In this document: positions 38,048 through 46,575 of the stretch, piece after piece | How the letters are laid out: each line of letters opens with the position of its first letter | Position numbering within the stretch: the first letter of the stretch is position 1 | Origin: Streptococcus cristatus | GTDB lineage: Bacteria; Bacillota; Bacilli; Lactobacillales; Streptococcaceae | Assembly (NCBI RefSeq): GCF_003943515.1 | Contig: NZ_RJPT01000003.1 | Location: forward strand, 62,001 to 126,000 | Reading direction: 5' to 3' | DNA: 64,000 nucleotides | Translations under genes and position numbers: made by a program | Notes under the pieces: generated by a model | Told to the model about the DNA's origin: nothing | The model's input: only the letters and a program-made list of their open reading frames with translations | Database searches by the model: none

Positions 38048-39229
38048 ATGAATCGACAGGCAGCACAGCTGATTACACGGGCTACTATTAATAAAATCGG
38101 AAATATGCTCTATGACTATGGAAACAGCATCTGGCTTACTTCTTTGGGAGCTCTGGGACAGACGGTTTTGGGCATTTATCAGATATCAGAGCTAGTCACT
38201 TCCATCTTATTCAATCCTTTTGGGGGAGCTATTACGGACCGCTTTTCCAGACGTAAGGTGCTGATGGTAACGGACTTGATTTGTGCTGGACTTTGTCTGC
38301 TTATTTCCTTTATTTCTAATGACCAGCTCATGATTGGAGCGCTGATTTTTGCTAATGTGGTTCAGGCTATAGCCTTTGCTTTTTCTAGGCCAGCTAATAA
38401 GTCTTATATTACAGAAATTGTGGACAAGGAAGACATTGTAACCTACAATTCTCATCTGGAATTGGCCTTGCAGGTTATCAGTGTCTCAGCTCCAGTTTTG
38501 TCTTTTATCGTAATGCAGTATGCAAATTTGCGCGTAACCCTTCAGCTGGATGCTATTAGCTTCTTTCTGGCTTTTGCCTTGGTTTACTTTCTGCCTAATC
38601 ATGAGCCAAGCAAGCAGAAGTCTCCCATTAATCTTGGAAATATCCTGGGAGATATCAAGGAAGGTTTAGTTTATATCCGTCAGCAAAAAGAAATTTTCTT
38701 TCTGCTCTTGGTAGCTTCTGCAGTCAACTTTTTCTTTGCGGCTTTTAATTATCTATTGCCTTTTACCAATCAGCTCTACGGCAAGACCGGCTCTTATGCA
38801 ACTATTCTGAGTTTGGGTGCTATAGGCTCAATCATTGGAGCCATTCTAGCCAGCAAGGTTAAGGCTAGTATGGGCAACCTGCTTGTAGCCCTGTTATTGA
38901 CAGGTGTTGGAGTCGCAGTCATGGGCGTCTCTTCCTTGCTACCGGTTCATCCCTATTTTTCTTATTCTGGTAATCTTATCTGTGAGCTCTTTATGACTGT
39001 TTTTAACATTCATTTCTTCAGTCAGGTTCAGACCAAGGTGGAGCAGCAGTATCTAGGCCGAGTTTTCTCAACGATCTACACGCTGGCAATTCTTTTCATG
39101 CCTCCTGCGACTTTCCTGATGACTCTTCTGCCGAGTGTCCACACCCTTTCCTTTCTTCTGATTGGTTTCGGAGTGATGGGATTGGCTTTGATTTCCTACC
39201 TTTATCAAAAGAGAATACAAAAAGACTAG
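38048..39229 (+). CDS. MFS transporter, probable drug or peptide exporter
   Basis: 393 residues from ATG 38048 (AGGAGGT six bases upstream; in-frame ATG 38030 lacks a site). About twelve membrane segments; the MFS loop motif reads GGAITDRFSRRKVL. The overall form resembles MefA-like macrolide efflux relatives, but substrate cannot be read. It lies directly downstream of the Rgg gene and has its own extended -10 box, suggesting Rgg-controlled expression. Terminated by the hairpin at 39225-39254. Confidence 0.85.
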   Translation: MNRQAAQLITRATINKIGNMLYDYGNSIWLTSLGALGQTVLGIYQISELVTSILFNPFGGAITDRFSRRKVLMVTDLICAGLCLLISFISNDQLMIGALIFANVVQAIAFAFSRPANKSYITEIVDKEDIVTYNSHLELALQVISVSAPVLSFIVMQYANLRVTLQLDAISFFLAFALVYFLPNHEPSKQKSPINLGNILGDIKEGLVYIRQQKEIFFLLLVASAVNFFFAAFNYLLPFTNQLYGKTGSYATILSLGAIGSIIGAILASKVKASMGNLLVALLLTGVGVAVMGVSSLLPVHPYFSYSGNLICELFMTVFNIHFFSQVQTKVEQQYLGRVFSTIYTLAILFMPPATFLMTLLPSVHTLSFLLIGFGVMGLALISYLYQKRIQKD

Positions 39230-39254
39230 GCTGGAGTGATTTCCAACCTAGTTT
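39225..39254 (+). terminator. terminator after the MFS gene
   Basis: CTAGG-c-TGGA ... TCCA-a-CCTAG followed by TTT; it overlaps the stop codon. Confidence 0.65.
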
Positions 39255-39335
39255 AATGTTTTGTCTTGCAAATCTTCAGCTGAGAATTTTTAAATTCATT
39301 ACTAGTCTAATTTGGCTTAGAACTTTATTTCCAAC

Positions 39336-39392
39336 CTACCAGCTCAAATCGGCTGATAGATTAGGAGTGCTAGAGATTTGGATAGCTGGTAG
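39336..39392. repeat. inverted repeat before the thioesterase gene
   Basis: Perfect nine-base arms CTACCAGCT and AGCTGGTAG separated by 39 bases, followed by AAAAAATTTTTCC. Could be a weak terminator, an operator or a leader structure. Confidence 0.5.
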
Positions 39393-39485
39393 AAAAAATT
39401 TTTCCATTGGAATGTACATATAATCATTGTTCCTTGCTAGTAAAAGTAGTATGATGGGGTATAAGCAAAATTAATGGAGTGAGGA

Positions 39486-39890
39486 ATGAAAGATTTTCAT
39501 TTTGATGCGATTTCAGCATTTGAAAACTATAAAATTGAGGAGGCCAAAGATGGCCATGTTTTAGTAACGACAGAGGTCGTCCCCTCTTCTCTAAACTATT
39601 ATGGCAATGCACATGGAGGTTACTTGTTCACCTTGTGCGATCAGATAAGTGGTTTGGTTGTCATTTCACAAGGAGCTGACGCTGTGACCTTGCAATCTTC
39701 TATCAATTATCTAAAAGCGGCCAAACTAGGTGATACTCTGAGCATTGAGGGGAACTGTATCCATGCCGGCCGGACAACTAGAGTGGTGGATGTGGATATT
39801 GTCAACCAAGATGGAAAGAATGTCTGCAAGGGAACCTTTACCATGTTTGTCACTGGCGAAAGGGGAGAAAATGCACAAGTTAGAATATAA
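39486..39890 (+). CDS. PaaI-family hotdog thioesterase
   Basis: 134 residues. YGNAHGGYLFTLCDQISG carries the active-site segment of the PaaI family (Asn/Gly-rich turn and Asp), and QSSINYLKAA the conserved strand. Such enzymes hydrolyse acyl- or aryl-CoA thioesters. GTGAGGA lies before the ATG. Its end overlaps the start of the next gene by 20 bases, so the two are translated together. Substrate unknown. Confidence 0.9.
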   Translation: MKDFHFDAISAFENYKIEEAKDGHVLVTTEVVPSSLNYYGNAHGGYLFTLCDQISGLVVISQGADAVTLQSSINYLKAAKLGDTLSIEGNCIHAGRTTRVVDVDIVNQDGKNVCKGTFTMFVTGERGENAQVRI

Positions 39891-40632
39891 ACATTATCTT
39901 TTTGACTTTTACGGAACACTAGTAGATATCCGGACTGACGAAGATGATCCGACTTTATGGTTGTATCTTTCCCGCATCTATGCAGCATATGGAGCAGATT
40001 ATCAGCCAGAAGACTTGAAAAAGAAATATGGGCAATTGGTAGTAGAGCAAGAAAGTAAGATAGCCCAAGAGAAAGGCCTTGTCTATCCAGAGGTTGATTT
40101 GGTGGCGGTTTTCATTCAGCTTTTGGAGGAAGCTCCAACTAAGCATGAAACCCAGGCTCCGCTTCCTGATTTGCAGGCTTGGGGAGAGCAGCTGGCCGTA
40201 ACGTTTCGGAGTTTGTCCCGTCGTCAGCTCCATGCCTATCCCAATACCTTGAAAGTTTTAAAGGCCATTAAGGACCAGGGAGGCGATATTATATTGCTAT
40301 CCAATGCTCAAAAGGCTTTTACAATGCCAGAAATTGAATTGACGGGTTGTGCCGATTATCTGGACAAAGTTTATATTTCTTCGGATTATCAGATCAAAAA
40401 ACCACAAGCAGAATGGTTAGAACTCGTACTGGAGGAGAATCAGTTCAATCCAGAAGCTACGGTGATGGTTGGCAATGATTTTTCTACGGATATGGCTATT
40501 GCTCAAGCTGTTGGGATTGATGGCGTTTTGCTGAACACCTTTCCATACTCGGATTCAGAGATAAACAATCTCAATAAAATGCAGGCTAGAGTCATTACAG
40601 ATATAGAAGAACTGCTGGAAAATAGGAAGTAA
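39871..40632 (+). CDS. HAD-superfamily phosphatase, YjjG-type
   Basis: 253 residues from ATG 39871 (AGGGGAG upstream, inside the thioesterase gene). HAD motifs: DFYGTLVD (nucleophile Asp), ILLSNAQK (motif II), KKPQ (motif III) and MVGNDFSTD (motif IV). The large helical cap resembles YjjG pyrimidine nucleotidases, which clear abnormal nucleotides. The partner thioesterase gives no clear clue to substrate. Confidence 0.88.
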   Translation: MHKLEYKHYLFDFYGTLVDIRTDEDDPTLWLYLSRIYAAYGADYQPEDLKKKYGQLVVEQESKIAQEKGLVYPEVDLVAVFIQLLEEAPTKHETQAPLPDLQAWGEQLAVTFRSLSRRQLHAYPNTLKVLKAIKDQGGDIILLSNAQKAFTMPEIELTGCADYLDKVYISSDYQIKKPQAEWLELVLEENQFNPEATVMVGNDFSTDMAIAQAVGIDGVLLNTFPYSDSEINNLNKMQARVITDIEELLENRK

Positions 40633-40790
40633 AGGATGCTACGAGGTCTTTTAATGGTTTATTCACAGCCAAAACTGTGGATAACTCGCAGAAACATTAC
40701 GATTTGATGAAAAATTGTGGATAACCTTTATTAATTTGCTTACTTATGATATAATAGCCCATATAAATAAAAATAGAAGAGGTATGTGAA

Positions 40791-41549
40791 ATGTCACGTA
40801 AACCATTTATCGCTGGTAACTGGAAAATGAACAAAAATCCAGAAGAAGCAAAAGCATTCGTTGAAGCAGTTGCGTCAAAACTTCCTTCATCAGATCTTGT
40901 TGAAGCAGGTATCGCAGCTCCTGCAGTTGATTTGACAACTGTTCTTGCTGCTGCAAAGGGTTCAAACCTTAAAGTTGCTGCTCAAAACTGCTACTTTGAA
41001 AATGCAGGTGCTTTCACTGGTGAAACAAGCCCACAAGTTTTGAAAGAAATCGGTACAGATTACGTTGTTATCGGTCACTCAGAACGCCGTGACTACTTCC
41101 ATGAAACTGATGAAGATATCAACAAAAAAGCAAAAGCAATCTTTGCAAACGGTATGCTTCCAATCATCTGTTGTGGTGAGTCACTTGAAACTTACGAAGC
41201 TGGTAAAGCTGCTGAGTTTGTAGGTGCTCAAGTATCAGCTGCTTTGGCTGGATTGACAGCTGAACAAGTTGCTGCATCAGTTATCGCTTACGAGCCAATC
41301 TGGGCTATCGGTACTGGTAAATCAGCTTCACAAGACGACGCACAAAAGATGTGTAAGGTTGTTCGTGACGTTGTAGCTGCTGACTTTGGTCAAGAAGTTG
41401 CTGATAAAGTTCGCGTTCAATACGGTGGTTCTGTTAAACCTGAAAACGTTGCTTCATACATGGCTTGCCCAGATGTGGATGGTGCCCTTGTTGGTGGTGC
41501 GTCACTTGAAGCTGAAAGTTTCTTAGCTCTTCTTGATTTTGTGAAATAA
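40791..41549 (+). CDS. tpiA: triosephosphate isomerase
   Basis: 252 residues. NWKMNKN with the catalytic Lys, [11 protein letters not shown] with the electrophilic His, [11 protein letters not shown] with the catalytic Glu, and GGSVKPEN are all intact. It equilibrates glyceraldehyde-3-phosphate and dihydroxyacetone phosphate. Strong codon bias fits high expression. TATAAT at about 40749-40754 and AGAGG before the ATG supply initiation; the hairpin 41565-41594 ends the transcript. Confidence 0.98.
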   Translation: MSRKPFIAGNWKMNKNPEEAKAFVEAVASKLPSSDLVEAGIAAPAVDLTTVLAAAKGSNLKVAAQNCYFENAGAFTGETSPQVLKEIGTDYVVIGHSERRDYFHETDEDINKKAKAIFANGMLPIICCGESLETYEAGKAAEFVGAQVSAALAGLTAEQVAASVIAYEPIWAIGTGKSASQDDAQKMCKVVRDVVAADFGQEVADKVRVQYGGSVKPENVASYMACPDVDGALVGGASLEAESFLALLDFVK

Positions 41550-41564
41550 GAATAACAATAAATG

Positions 41565-41594
41565 GCTTGTCGCCTTAAAGGTGGCAAGCTTTTT
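41565..41594 (+). terminator. terminator after tpiA
   Basis: GCTTGTCGCC-ttaaa-GGTGGCAAGC, then TTTTT. Confidence 0.85.
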
Positions 41595-41613
41595 AAAAGT
41601 TTGGAGATAAAAG

Positions 41614-44600
41614 GTGAAATCAAAGGAACTTATCTATTTAGCCAGTACAGCTATATTGCTAGCAGCAACGGCTAACGTAGTACAGGCAGAAGAAAATACG
41701 CCGACAACCACAGACCCTGAAGTAGCTAAGGCAGAACTTCAAGTAGAAAAGGATCATCAACATCAGCAGGTAGCCTTACCAGAAGCGGTGTCTACTGACC
41801 GTCAAGTCAAACAAGAAAGCTCGGTCGCAAAAGCTGAAGCTAGTACAGTATACAAGGCACCAGAAAATCTGGCACCTGCTGCTAGTCTGGTCAAGGAGAA
41901 TGTATCAGAAAATAAAGCGAGTGAACAAGCAAAGACAGTTGCTTCTGAAGCGATTCAGAATCCAGTAAAGGCTGAGCAGACTTCCCCAGCGATCAGCGCC
42001 AGTCCTGTATCTAAAAAAGGAAGCACTTCTTTTTATAATGCGGCTTCTTCATCTGGACAAACAGCGCGTAGCAATTCACAAGCAGAAATCAAGGGCTCTA
42101 CCTTTGTGGATGTGAGTAGTCATAACGGCCATATCAGTGTAGAAGACTATCGCCAATTAGCATCCAAAGGTGTCGGCGGTGTCGTTGTCAAACTGACAGA
42201 AGGAACCTACTATACAAATCCTTATGCTGAGTCTCAGGTTCGAAATGCGCAAGCAGCTGGTTTGCAAGTATCAACCTATGCCTTCTCGCATTATACAAAT
42301 GATGCAGAAGCCAGAGCAGAGGCTCGTTACTATGCTGCTTTTGCTAATAAACTGTCCTTGCCTAAAAATACAGTCATGGTCAATGACATGGAAGACCCTA
42401 AAATGCAAACGGGGATCAACCAGCATACTCAGGCTTGGGCAGATGAAATGCGCAAGCAGGGATATGCAAATCTGATGTATTACACAAGTGCTAGCTGGGT
42501 TGACCAGAACAACCTACGCCACAAGGGTTCAATCAATACATCTCTCTTTGGTCTTGATAATTTTTGGATTGCTCAGTATCCAGCACCGAAGCTAAGTGCA
42601 AATGATGCTAAAAGTTTGAAGTACAATAGCAGAGCAGGAGCTTGGCAATTTACTTCTCAAGCGCAGCTGCTTTCTGGTAAGCATGTTTTCGATCAAAGTA
42701 TTGACTACTCTGGTAGATTTACTGCTAGAGCTACTTTGGTTAAACAACCGCTGACAGGTAAGATTAGTATTCAAAATAATAATCCAAAAACTGGCACATT
42801 TGATGTTGTTGTTTCCGAAGTTTCCGCACCACATGGAGTTCAGGAAGTTAAACTTCCGACTTGGTCCAGTGAGCGTGGGCAAGATGATATTGTTTGGTAC
42901 ACTGCAACGAAGCAAGCTAACGGGACTTATAAGCTGACAGTGAATGCTGCCAACCATAAAGGCTCTACGGGCGAATACAATGTTCATTTGTATTACGTTC
43001 AAGGTGATGGTAAGTTAGTCGGTGTTGGTGGTACAACGACTAAGGTTTCAGTTGCTAAACCAGAGGGCAAGCTGACTATTGCCAACAACAATCCTAAGAC
43101 CGGTACATTCGATGTGATTGTTTCTGAGGTTTCTAGCCCCCAAGGCGTTCGTGAAGTCTTGCTTCCGACTTGGTCAAATGAGAATGGTCAGGATGATATT
43201 ATTTGGCACAAGGCACAGAAACAGTCAGACGGTACTTATAAATTCACCGTCCGTTCTAGCGAGCATAAGAATTCTGTTGGCGACTACAGTGTCCACTTGT
43301 ACTATATCCAAAACGACGGCAAGATGGTCGGTGTTGGCGGTACAACGGCTAAAGTCACTCGTGCTTCAGTTGCTAAGCCAGAAGGCAAGCTGACTATTGC
43401 CAACAACGATCCAAAGACCGGTACATTCGATGTGATCGTGTCAGAAGTTTCTAGCCCGCAAGGGGTTCGTGAAGTCTTGCTTCCAACTTGGTCAAATGAT
43501 CAAGGTCAGGATGACATCATTTGGCACAAGGCACAGAAACAGTCAGATGGTACTTATAAATTTACTGTCCGTTCCAGCGATCATAAGAATTCTGTTGGGG
43601 ACTACAGTGTCCACTTGTATTATATCCAAAACGATGGCAAGATGGTCGGCGTTGGCGGTACAACGACTAAAGTCACTCGAGCTTCAGTTGCTAAGCCAGA
43701 AGGCAAACTGACTATTGCCAACAACGATCCAAAGACCGGTACATTCGATGTGATCGTGTCAGAAGTTTCTAGCCCGCAAGGTGTTCGTGAAGTCTTACTT
43801 CCAACTTGGTCACATGAGCAAGGTCAGGATGACATCATCTGGCACAAGGCACAGAAACAGTCAGATGGTACTTATAAATTTACTGTCCGTTCCAGCGATC
43901 ATAAGAATTCCGTTGGTGACTACAGTGTCCACTTGTATTATATCCAAAACGATGGCAAGATGGTCGGCGTTGGCGGTACAACGACTAAAGTCACTCGAGC
44001 TTCAGTTGCTAAGCCAGAAGGCAAACTGACTATTGCCAACAACGATCCAAAGACCGGTACATTCGATGTGATCGTGTCTGAAGTTTCTAGCCCACAAGGT
44101 GTTCGTGAAGTCTTGCTTCCAACTTGGTCAAATGAGCAAGGTCAGGATGACATCATTTGGCACAAGGCGCAGAAACAGTCGGACGGTACTTATAAATTTA
44201 CTGTCCGTGCTAGCGAGCACAAGAATTCCGTTGGTGACTACAGTGTCCACTTGTACTATGTTCAAAATGACGGCAAGATGGTCGGTGTAGGTGGTACAAC
44301 AACCAAGGTTTCCATTGCGACAGGGGAGAAACCACAGGGAAAAATCAGTATCCAAAATAAAAATAATGAAACTGGTGAATTTGATATCGTCGTTTCTGGT
44401 GTTGTAGCTCCAGAAGGGGTCAAAGAAGTCTACCTGCCAACTTGGTCCAGTGAAAACGGACAAGATGATATTAAGTGGTACACAGCAGAACGCCAAGCAG
44501 ATGGTACTTATCGCAAGCGTGTTTATGCGAGAGATCATAAAAATAGTCAAGGCGAGTACAATGTGCATCTGTATTATTTGAACAATCGCAATCAGCTGCA

Positions 44601-45138
44601 AGGAGCTGGTGGAGAGAAAACTACGGTTTCTATTAAACATCCTCAATCGCCTAGCAGTCAGCGTGATCGTGTTCTTGCAGCAGCAGCAGCGATGGTTGGC
44701 GTCAAGGGAGGCAGTGCTGAGCACCACCGTCTGGTCAATGACTATAATAGTGTTAGACCGCTACCAGTCGGTTATGCTGTAAAGAATTCAGATGACTGGT
44801 GCGACATTTTCACAACAGTTATTTTCCAAAGAGAAGGCTTGAGCGATCTTATCGGTCGTGAATGCGGTGTTGAGCGCCATATTCACATCTTTAAACGTCT
44901 AGGTATCTGGAATGAAGATGGTAATTCTACCCCTAAAGCGGGCGATATCATCACCTTTAACTGGGATCAAAATAGCCAGCAAAACGATGGCTGGGCTGAT
45001 CATATCGGTATTGTCGAAAAAGTTGAAAATGGTATCATTCATACGATTGAAGGTAATAGTAACGACGAAGTTAAACGCAATACTTACCGTATTGGTCACG
45101 GAAATATCCGTGGTTTTGCATCACCTCGTTATAGATAA
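41614..45138 (+). CDS. secreted two-headed cell-wall hydrolase: GH25 muramidase, six Bsp-type repeats, CHAP amidase
   Basis: 1174 residues from a GTG start (GGAGAT upstream). Signal peptide to about residue 25 (VVQA), an Ala/Glu/Lys-rich leader, a GH25 muramidase (about 165-370) with FVDVSSHNGHIS, VVKLTEGTYYTNP and Asp258-x-Glu260 in NDMEDP, then six repeats of about 100-106 residues (383-1008), and a C-terminal CHAP domain with Cys1063 and His1130. It could cut both glycan and peptide parts of peptidoglycan; the repeats probably bind the wall. S. mutans automutanolysin and S. gordonii LytF use similar repeats with single catalytic domains. No sortase signal. It converges on murN. Confidence 0.92.
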   Translation: MKSKELIYLASTAILLAATANVVQAEENTPTTTDPEVAKAELQVEKDHQHQQVALPEAVSTDRQVKQESSVAKAEASTVYKAPENLAPAASLVKENVSENKASEQAKTVASEAIQNPVKAEQTSPAISASPVSKKGSTSFYNAASSSGQTARSNSQAEIKGSTFVDVSSHNGHISVEDYRQLASKGVGGVVVKLTEGTYYTNPYAESQVRNAQAAGLQVSTYAFSHYTNDAEARAEARYYAAFANKLSLPKNTVMVNDMEDPKMQTGINQHTQAWADEMRKQGYANLMYYTSASWVDQNNLRHKGSINTSLFGLDNFWIAQYPAPKLSANDAKSLKYNSRAGAWQFTSQAQLLSGKHVFDQSIDYSGRFTARATLVKQPLTGKISIQNNNPKTGTFDVVVSEVSAPHGVQEVKLPTWSSERGQDDIVWYTATKQANGTYKLTVNAANHKGSTGEYNVHLYYVQGDGKLVGVGGTTTKVSVAKPEGKLTIANNNPKTGTFDVIVSEVSSPQGVREVLLPTWSNENGQDDIIWHKAQKQSDGTYKFTVRSSEHKNSVGDYSVHLYYIQNDGKMVGVGGTTAKVTRASVAKPEGKLTIANNDPKTGTFDVIVSEVSSPQGVREVLLPTWSNDQGQDDIIWHKAQKQSDGTYKFTVRSSDHKNSVGDYSVHLYYIQNDGKMVGVGGTTTKVTRASVAKPEGKLTIANNDPKTGTFDVIVSEVSSPQGVREVLLPTWSHEQGQDDIIWHKAQKQSDGTYKFTVRSSDHKNSVGDYSVHLYYIQNDGKMVGVGGTTTKVTRASVAKPEGKLTIANNDPKTGTFDVIVSEVSSPQGVREVLLPTWSNEQGQDDIIWHKAQKQSDGTYKFTVRASEHKNSVGDYSVHLYYVQNDGKMVGVGGTTTKVSIATGEKPQGKISIQNKNNETGEFDIVVSGVVAPEGVKEVYLPTWSSENGQDDIKWYTAERQADGTYRKRVYARDHKNSQGEYNVHLYYLNNRNQLQGAGGEKTTVSIKHPQSPSSQRDRVLAAAAAMVGVKGGSAEHHRLVNDYNSVRPLPVGYAVKNSDDWCDIFTTVIFQREGLSDLIGRECGVERHIHIFKRLGIWNEDGNSTPKAGDIITFNWDQNSQQNDGWADHIGIVEKVENGIIHTIEGNSNDEVKRNTYRIGHGNIRGFASPRYR
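42762..44638 (+). repeat. six tandem Bsp-type repeats in the hydrolase gene
   Basis: Units begin near 42762, 43069, 43387, 43705, 44023 and 44341. The middle four have a 318-base (106-residue) period and are nearly identical in DNA, with only scattered silent or single changes; the first and last are diverged. This is a substrate for recombination and copy-number change. Confidence 0.93.
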
Positions 45139-45147
45139 ACACAAAAA

Positions 45148-45322
45148 GAGAGTGGGACAGAAATCGGTAATTCGTTAGAATTCGATTTCGTCGTCCCACC
45201 TCAGCACAGTTGAGTAGGGCTGTGAAAGCTGATGAAATCAGCGTAGTAGAGCCCACTCAACCACTGCGTCTTGCTCGACAATCCAAAGACAATTGAGAGG
45301 CTAGGACTTTTGTCCCAGCCTC
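45148..45322 (+). repeat. three-hairpin intergenic element, copy C
   Basis: 175 bp between the convergent hydrolase gene and murN. Its right end is GAGGCTAGGAC-TTTT-GTCCCAGCCTC followed by TTTTT; the left end, read on the minus strand, gives GTCCCACTCTC and then TTTTT. Both convergent genes therefore get a terminator. Near-identical to copy B internally. Confidence 0.92.
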
Positions 45323-45325
45323 TTT

Positions 45326-46561
45326 TTAACGTCTTAGAATTTTCTTTATGAGCTGAAGCAGCTTAAACTTGAGTGGGTTAGGATAATAACGGAAAGTTCC
45401 CATTTTTCGGACGATGAAGCCATTGAAGTTTTGCTTGAAGCGCAGAACGCCGTCGGAACCATCGAAAATTCCCATAATACCGAGGAAATTATAAAATGGA
45501 ATGCCTCTCTTGATGCTCTCGGTCATAACGTATTCCTGCAGCAGGGCTGGAGCGTAGAATTTGTTAAACTCAGGATAGGAGCCGCTGAAGAGATAGGTTG
45601 TTTCCTGAGGAGTATAGATAAAGAGACTGGCAGCTAGGACTTGGTCTTGGTCACCGTACTTGTCAATCAGCTCTTGGGCTTCAACTTTGCGGGTTTCAAA
45701 GCTGTTAAACTGGCTGGAAAGTTCTCGCAGCTGATTTTGTTTCTTTTCAGATTGAGGATTGTTTTCCAAGTCAGCCTGCAGTTTTTGAATTTTCTGGCCC
45801 AGCTTTTCTTGGTCTTTTTGTAAGTTCTGAAGATAGTCCTTGAAGTTGAGACTGGCTGTCATAAAGTCCGCCTGTTGACCAAAGCTATCATAAAAATCTT
45901 GATAGTAGTCTAGTGGCTTGTCATCATATTCCCGCCTGTCAGAAGTGGCAGCTGTGATATCTTTGAAAACGCTGAGTTGGTCACGTTCTAGTCTTTTAAG
46001 CTTGATACCAAAGGTATTCGCCTTTTTGACAGTCGCCTTACCATTTTTACTGAAGGACTTGAGCAGGTCTTTCTCTGTCAGACCATGTAAGTCTTTGACA
46101 TAATGCCAATCAGGCTCCCCGCCTGGATAGCCTGTCTGTAGGCCATCAAAGTCAAAGCCTAAATCAGTCAGTTGCTGGATAAGCTCGACTTTTTCATCAG
46201 ATGTGGGCTGGCCATTGCTGTCAAAGGTCTGATAAGTCTCGTAGGGCTTGATGATGAGCTCTAAGGCGCCTTCTTTTTTAGCGTAAGCCTGCAAGGCTTG
46301 ATAGAAGGGAGTTAGATATTGAGCATCAGTAGAGACAGGGCCGCAGTTGATTTCCATATGAAGACCGCCAGTCATGGGCATACTGTAGAGGACAGCTGAC
46401 AACGCTACCTGTCCCTGCGGGTCCGTATAGCCGACATACCGGGTACTGAAGCCACGCTTGCTCAGCAGCTCTGCCATTTCCACGGTCTGCATAAAAGAGC
46501 GTTGGGAGCTAGCTGAGGTATGCTGGATGAATTCTTCTTGGCTGAGAAGTTTGAAGGTCAT
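45326..46561 (-). CDS. murN: FemABX peptidoglycan branching enzyme MurN-like
   Basis: 411 residues. Two GNAT-like halves with an inserted helical arm (about 245-300, rich in Lys, Glu and Gln) that in this family resembles tRNA-synthetase coiled coils and contacts aminoacyl-tRNA. Typical segments are NCGPVSTDAQYL, SFSKNGKATVKKA and PFYNFLGIMG. MurN adds the second amino acid of the interpeptide bridge on lipid II. AAAGGAAG precedes the ATG. It follows murM by 14 bases. Assignment to MurN over MurM rests on gene order and resemblance. Confidence 0.88.
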   Translation of the reverse strand: MTFKLLSQEEFIQHTSASSQRSFMQTVEMAELLSKRGFSTRYVGYTDPQGQVALSAVLYSMPMTGGLHMEINCGPVSTDAQYLTPFYQALQAYAKKEGALELIIKPYETYQTFDSNGQPTSDEKVELIQQLTDLGFDFDGLQTGYPGGEPDWHYVKDLHGLTEKDLLKSFSKNGKATVKKANTFGIKLKRLERDQLSVFKDITAATSDRREYDDKPLDYYQDFYDSFGQQADFMTASLNFKDYLQNLQKDQEKLGQKIQKLQADLENNPQSEKKQNQLRELSSQFNSFETRKVEAQELIDKYGDQDQVLAASLFIYTPQETTYLFSGSYPEFNKFYAPALLQEYVMTESIKRGIPFYNFLGIMGIFDGSDGVLRFKQNFNGFIVRKMGTFRYYPNPLKFKLLQLIKKILRR

Positions 46562-46575
46562 AGGCTTCCTTTCTT

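Noticed and set aside
43069-44340. Direct repeats of 318 bases resembling an assembly artefact or mobile repeat
   Set aside because: They are in frame and encode a known wall-protein repeat; small differences between units argue against simple duplication of reads.
44128-44727. 199-codon open frame on the minus strand
   Set aside because: It is antisense to the repeats of the hydrolase gene, has Ile/Cys-rich nonsense composition and no ribosome site.
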